The notes under the pieces were generated by a model. It was not told where the DNA came from, did not search any database, and saw only the letters and a program-made list of their open reading frames with translations. Source: Flavobacteriales bacterium UBA7878 (GTDB taxonomy: Bacteria; Bacteroidota; Bacteroidia; Flavobacteriales; Schleiferiaceae). From it: DNA of 64,000 nucleotides. Positions 61,801 to 64,000 of this stretch are shown piece after piece. The translations under genes and the position numbers were made by a program. How positions within the stretch are numbered: position 1 is the stretch's first letter; each line of letters starts with the position of its first letter. The stretch lies in NCBI GenBank assembly GCA_002501205.1, contig DLRW01000075.1, positions 62,001 to 126,000 of the forward strand, in the 5' to 3' direction.

Positions 61801-64000
61801 GTGGTTTATCAAGATAAAATTTATGTGCTCGGCGGAATCCAACAGGGTCATATAAGTGGCTGGGTGCCCTGGTTTGATGCCTATGATCCTCATACCAATA
61901 CCTGGACCACTTTAGCCGATGCCCCTCGGGAAAGGGATCACTTCCATGCTTTATTGGCCAATGGAAAACTCTATGCTGCTGGCGGGAGAAAAACCGGATT
62001 TAGCGGGGTTTTTGGCGCCACCATTCCCGAGGTAGATGTGTATGATTTTGCCTCTTCGACTTGGGCCACCTTGCCCAATAATTTGCCGAACCCCCAAGCA
62101 GGAGCTTCCGTAGCTTTAATTGGCAATGAGCTGATTTTGATTGGCGGGGAGAATTCCAGTTCCCAAGCCAGTAATTTAACTCAGGCCTTAAACTTAAGTG
62201 ATGCCAGCTGGCGCTATCTCGATACCTTGAATGTAGGTCGCCATGGTACCCAGGCCATTGTAAATCAACAAGCGATTTATCTGGCCAGTGGCTCTCCTAA
62301 TCAGGGTGGTGGTCAATTAGAAAGTCATGAGGTATTTAGCTTTGGAGCGATTCAAAGTCCCAGCTTGCAGGCCGATACTCGTAGCGTGCTCAGTGGTCCG
62401 GCAACAATTGATTTCGGCAGCTTGGCGGTAGGGCAAAATGCGCAAAGCACTTTTTATCTAAGCAGTAAAAATGGATCGCAAGCCTTGATAATAGACTCCC
62501 TGAGTTTAGCTACAGCTGATTTTAATTGGCAAAGCAATTACACTTTCCCCATTCATTTAGCGGCAGGTGATAGTCTGGCTATCAATTTAAGTACAGCTGC
62601 TAATCATACTAGCTTCGATACCTTGAAGGTGTACAGCACTGCCAGCAATTCTGAATTCTCAATTCCGGTTTCGGTAGAAGTAGAAACGGTTGATGCCATA
62701 CGTATTAATTGCGGTGGACCTCAGTATCAAGCGCAGAATGGAAATCTCTTTGAAGGGGATAATTACTTCTTAAATGGCAGTGGCTATTCTACTCAAAATA
62801 GTATTAATGGAACTCAGGATGAGCAGCTTTATCAAACGGAACGTTGGGCCTCTAATCTCGCTTATAGCATTCCGGTTGAGGCCAATGGTCGCTATCAACT
62901 GAATTTACATTTTGCTGAAATCTATGCTCCTAATTTTGTGACTGGGGCCAGGGTATTCGATATTAATGCTGAGGGGCAATTGATTGAAGCCGCTTTGGAT
63001 ATCTACGATACGGTGGGTGGCTATACGGCTCATATCTTAAGCTATAGCGTAGAGATTAATGATGGCAGCCTGGATTTAAGTTTAGTGGGCCTGGCCGATA
63101 ATGCGAAGCTTTCGGCCATTGAATTGATGCCAAGTGCAGCGGGACTGGAACTCAGCGCTAGTTCCTATCACTTTCAAACTTTAGCCACGGGAAGCATTGA
63201 TAGTGCCACTTTAAGTATTAGCAATGCCAGTAGTCAGCTGTTGAGTATAGATTCTATTCGAGTACAGGGAGCACAAGCCAGCGATTTTAGTCACAATCTT
63301 AATTCAGGATCCGCACTTCCATCGGCTTACAGCCAGAACTTCAAAGTGTATTTCCATCCCCAAAGCACAACACCGGTAGTGCGCAGTGCACAGATGCAAG
63401 TGTATTATGGAGGGGAGGCTTTGCCTTTAATCCTGAATTTATCCGGCGAAGCGGCTTGTCCGGCAGCGGGCTTAAGCTGCGATGATGCCAATCCTGCTAC
63501 CTTAAACGATACTACCGATGGCAATTGTAATTGTGCCGGAGAAGTGATTACTCCCCCTGCCTTCAGTTTAAATATTAACTGTGGTGGTGGCGCTATGGTT
63601 AGTCCGGTCACCGGTAAAAGCTATCTGGCCGATCAATACAATATTGGAGGCTATACCCATACCTATAGCGATGGTGTGGCCAATACCCAGGATTCGGCAT
63701 TGTACAGCACTGCTCGCATTGGTCGTAATATGAGTTACAATATTCCCGTACCTCAAGCCGGAACTTATGAACTGCGCTTGCATTTCGCTGAATTGCAAAA
63801 GTGGTTGATGGGCAGTGGTCGTCGGGTTTTCGACATTTCCCTGGAAGGTCAATTGGTATTTGATGATCTCGATATCTACAATTTAGCTGGTGGTGGAGCC
63901 AAGGCTTATTCGGCTACTGCCACCGTTGTGGTAACGGATGGAGTTTTGAATATTCAAACTGCGGCGAGTGTGGATAATAGTGTTCTGGTAGCCATTGATT
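58849..64000 (+). CDS. Giant secreted propeller/kelch/malectin protein (partial, runs off the window)
   Basis: The frame is open from ATG 58849 to the window end, at least 1717 residues, with a signal peptide (MKLQRILPILSLILVTFTLS). Residues ~25-540 form a sugar-dehydrogenase-like propeller (SLDFGPDGRLYVSVQSGEIY, ASGFRNAYDIVLMEDGRMYT). An Asp-rich calcium-type segment (DEDNDGYSNADEMDNG, DDDDDGLADSLD) lies at ~548-605. Kelch repeats span ~860-1150 (GKYFVLIGGREHGSNANLYD, QDKIYVLGGIQQGH). Two malectin-like carbohydrate-binding domains start near 1285 (IRINCGGPQYQAQ) and 1575 (LNINCGGGAMVSP). Likely a surface glycan-binding T9SS cargo; its C-terminus is not visible. Confidence 0.88.
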   Translation, partial: MKLQRILPILSLILVTFTLSAQVNFSSGGLSGVSITNPTSLDFGPDGRLYVSVQSGEIYAYTVQRQSNGAYQVTATETILAIKQIQNHNDDGTLHATVQRQITGLLVDGTAGQPIIYVTSSDYRIGGGGGGSDKNLDSNSGMISKLIWDGTTWQRIDLVRGLARSEENHATNGLQLDKQNNILYIAAGGNTNAGSPSNNFAFLNEYALSAAILSIDLNVLDAMPILTDAQGAQYVYDLPTLDDPTRANANGIDDPNQAGYDGIDINDPFGGNDGLNQAKWVVNGPVQVYASGFRNAYDIVLMEDGRMYTWDNGANQGWGGHPDNEGVGTATNKWVVGEPGSTGPGPNDAMVNNKDGLHFISGAGYYGGHPNPVRANPLGAGLFTHDHADGAGGQNGVWRTQFTSNVDSTLPVDWPPVDPSLAHPIEGDFQNAGVDDASLYTITASTNGLARYPASNFNGEMENNLLAASFNGNIYRVKLNAQGTINSNSDVSVLATGFGAVPLDVTAQADDEIFPGTIWAATYGSNAITIFEPQDFSSCTGAYSTSLDEDNDGYSNADEMDNGTNPCSGASFPADKDQSLIGGFKVSDLNDPDDDDDGLADSLDYFALDASNGAGLSLAFDYPLLNGDPGFGLYGLGFTGFMSNQQDDYLDLYFHEDNSATEIIAGGAVGLLSFNDVPEGSPVGPANSLKNGFQFGMDLAQAQLPFEIETALVGPIFQGNPQGDQFHAFYIGKGDQDNFILYGIRANNGNPMLSIWIEENGGTTRLDYALSGLTSAAEISLFLELNPLSQSLQAKINLGNGKQDVGTAIAFPSFLQNLFQNQEALAIGVAAGKSSGTASFNATYDFIKASFQANTLSGDWSFVHDGSNCQWNGSTGSCPQGRHEASYVQAGKYFVLIGGREHGSNANLYDPSTGLWKEGAAPPFNLHHYQAVELDGLIYAVAGMTGSFPNEQPLSHIYIYDPLADAWHQGAEIPANRRRGSAGVVVYQDKIYVLGGIQQGHISGWVPWFDAYDPHTNTWTTLADAPRERDHFHALLANGKLYAAGGRKTGFSGVFGATIPEVDVYDFASSTWATLPNNLPNPQAGASVALIGNELILIGGENSSSQASNLTQALNLSDASWRYLDTLNVGRHGTQAIVNQQAIYLASGSPNQGGGQLESHEVFSFGAIQSPSLQADTRSVLSGPATIDFGSLAVGQNAQSTFYLSSKNGSQALIIDSLSLATADFNWQSNYTFPIHLAAGDSLAINLSTAANHTSFDTLKVYSTASNSEFSIPVSVEVETVDAIRINCGGPQYQAQNGNLFEGDNYFLNGSGYSTQNSINGTQDEQLYQTERWASNLAYSIPVEANGRYQLNLHFAEIYAPNFVTGARVFDINAEGQLIEAALDIYDTVGGYTAHILSYSVEINDGSLDLSLVGLADNAKLSAIELMPSAAGLELSASSYHFQTLATGSIDSATLSISNASSQLLSIDSIRVQGAQASDFSHNLNSGSALPSAYSQNFKVYFHPQSTTPVVRSAQMQVYYGGEALPLILNLSGEAACPAAGLSCDDANPATLNDTTDGNCNCAGEVITPPAFSLNINCGGGAMVSPVTGKSYLADQYNIGGYTHTYSDGVANTQDSALYSTARIGRNMSYNIPVPQAGTYELRLHFAELQKWLMGSGRRVFDISLEGQLVFDDLDIYNLAGGGAKAYSATATVVVTDGVLNIQTAASVDNSVLVAID

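Overview
The window reads as chromosomal DNA of a member of the Bacteroidota, most likely Flavobacteriales. Six secreted proteins are large beta-propeller or kelch proteins or carry type IX secretion (T9SS) sorting domains of type A or type B (CHU_C). Promoter -7 boxes match the Bacteroidota form TAnnTTTG, starts generally lack Shine-Dalgarno sequences, methionine synthase is split in two, and DUF4920 and DUF4476 proteins are present. The genus cannot be named from the sequence alone.

Layout. (1) 1-6034 is the distal half of the ribosomal protein/SecY/RpoA operon (rplR end, rpsE, rpmD, rplO, secY, infA, rpmJ, rpsM, rpsK, rpsD, rpoA, rplQ), closed by a strong terminator. (2) 6138-9848 is a carA-eno-citrate synthase operon whose promoter reuses the terminator T-tract. 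(3) 10207-16021 holds two convergent secreted proteins. (4) 16239-25494 holds rpsA, then a histidine kinase/Nif3-like/cysteine-less 'zinc ribbon' operon, a TPR protein, lgt, a DUF192 protein and a YCII-like protein. (5) 25491-35373 is mostly minus strand: an NlpC/P60 lipoprotein, an M1 peptidase, a TIGR01777 oxidoreductase, a kelch protein with a T9SS domain, NUDIX plus a CHU_C protein, and MnmD plus a c-type cytochrome plus DUF4920. (6) ilvE is followed by an accessory stretch (about 36.6-42.6 kb) bracketed by two copies of a composite intergenic repeat. It holds an HU-like protein, a phased array of 22-bp palindromic units, a short possibly truncated ORF and an overlapping three-gene secreted/lipoprotein unit that includes a lipase-like hydrolase. 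(7) 42666-49938 is a methionine/SAM cycle locus: metK behind a SAM-II type riboswitch, and divergently split metH plus metF behind a SAM-I (S-box) riboswitch. (8) 50047-58538 holds phoH, pckA, DUF423/DUF4476 genes, a saccharopine dehydrogenase-like gene and the rpsP-rimM-trmN6 operon. (9) From 58849 to beyond the window end runs a very large secreted protein with propeller, kelch and malectin domains.

The points most worth a second look are the two different SAM riboswitch classes on neighbouring divergent units, the 22-bp phased palindrome array next to the HU-like gene inside the repeat-bracketed island, the zinc-ribbon family protein without a single cysteine, and a terminator whose T-tract runs directly into a start codon. 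No tRNA, rRNA, CRISPR array or intact insertion sequence was recognised.
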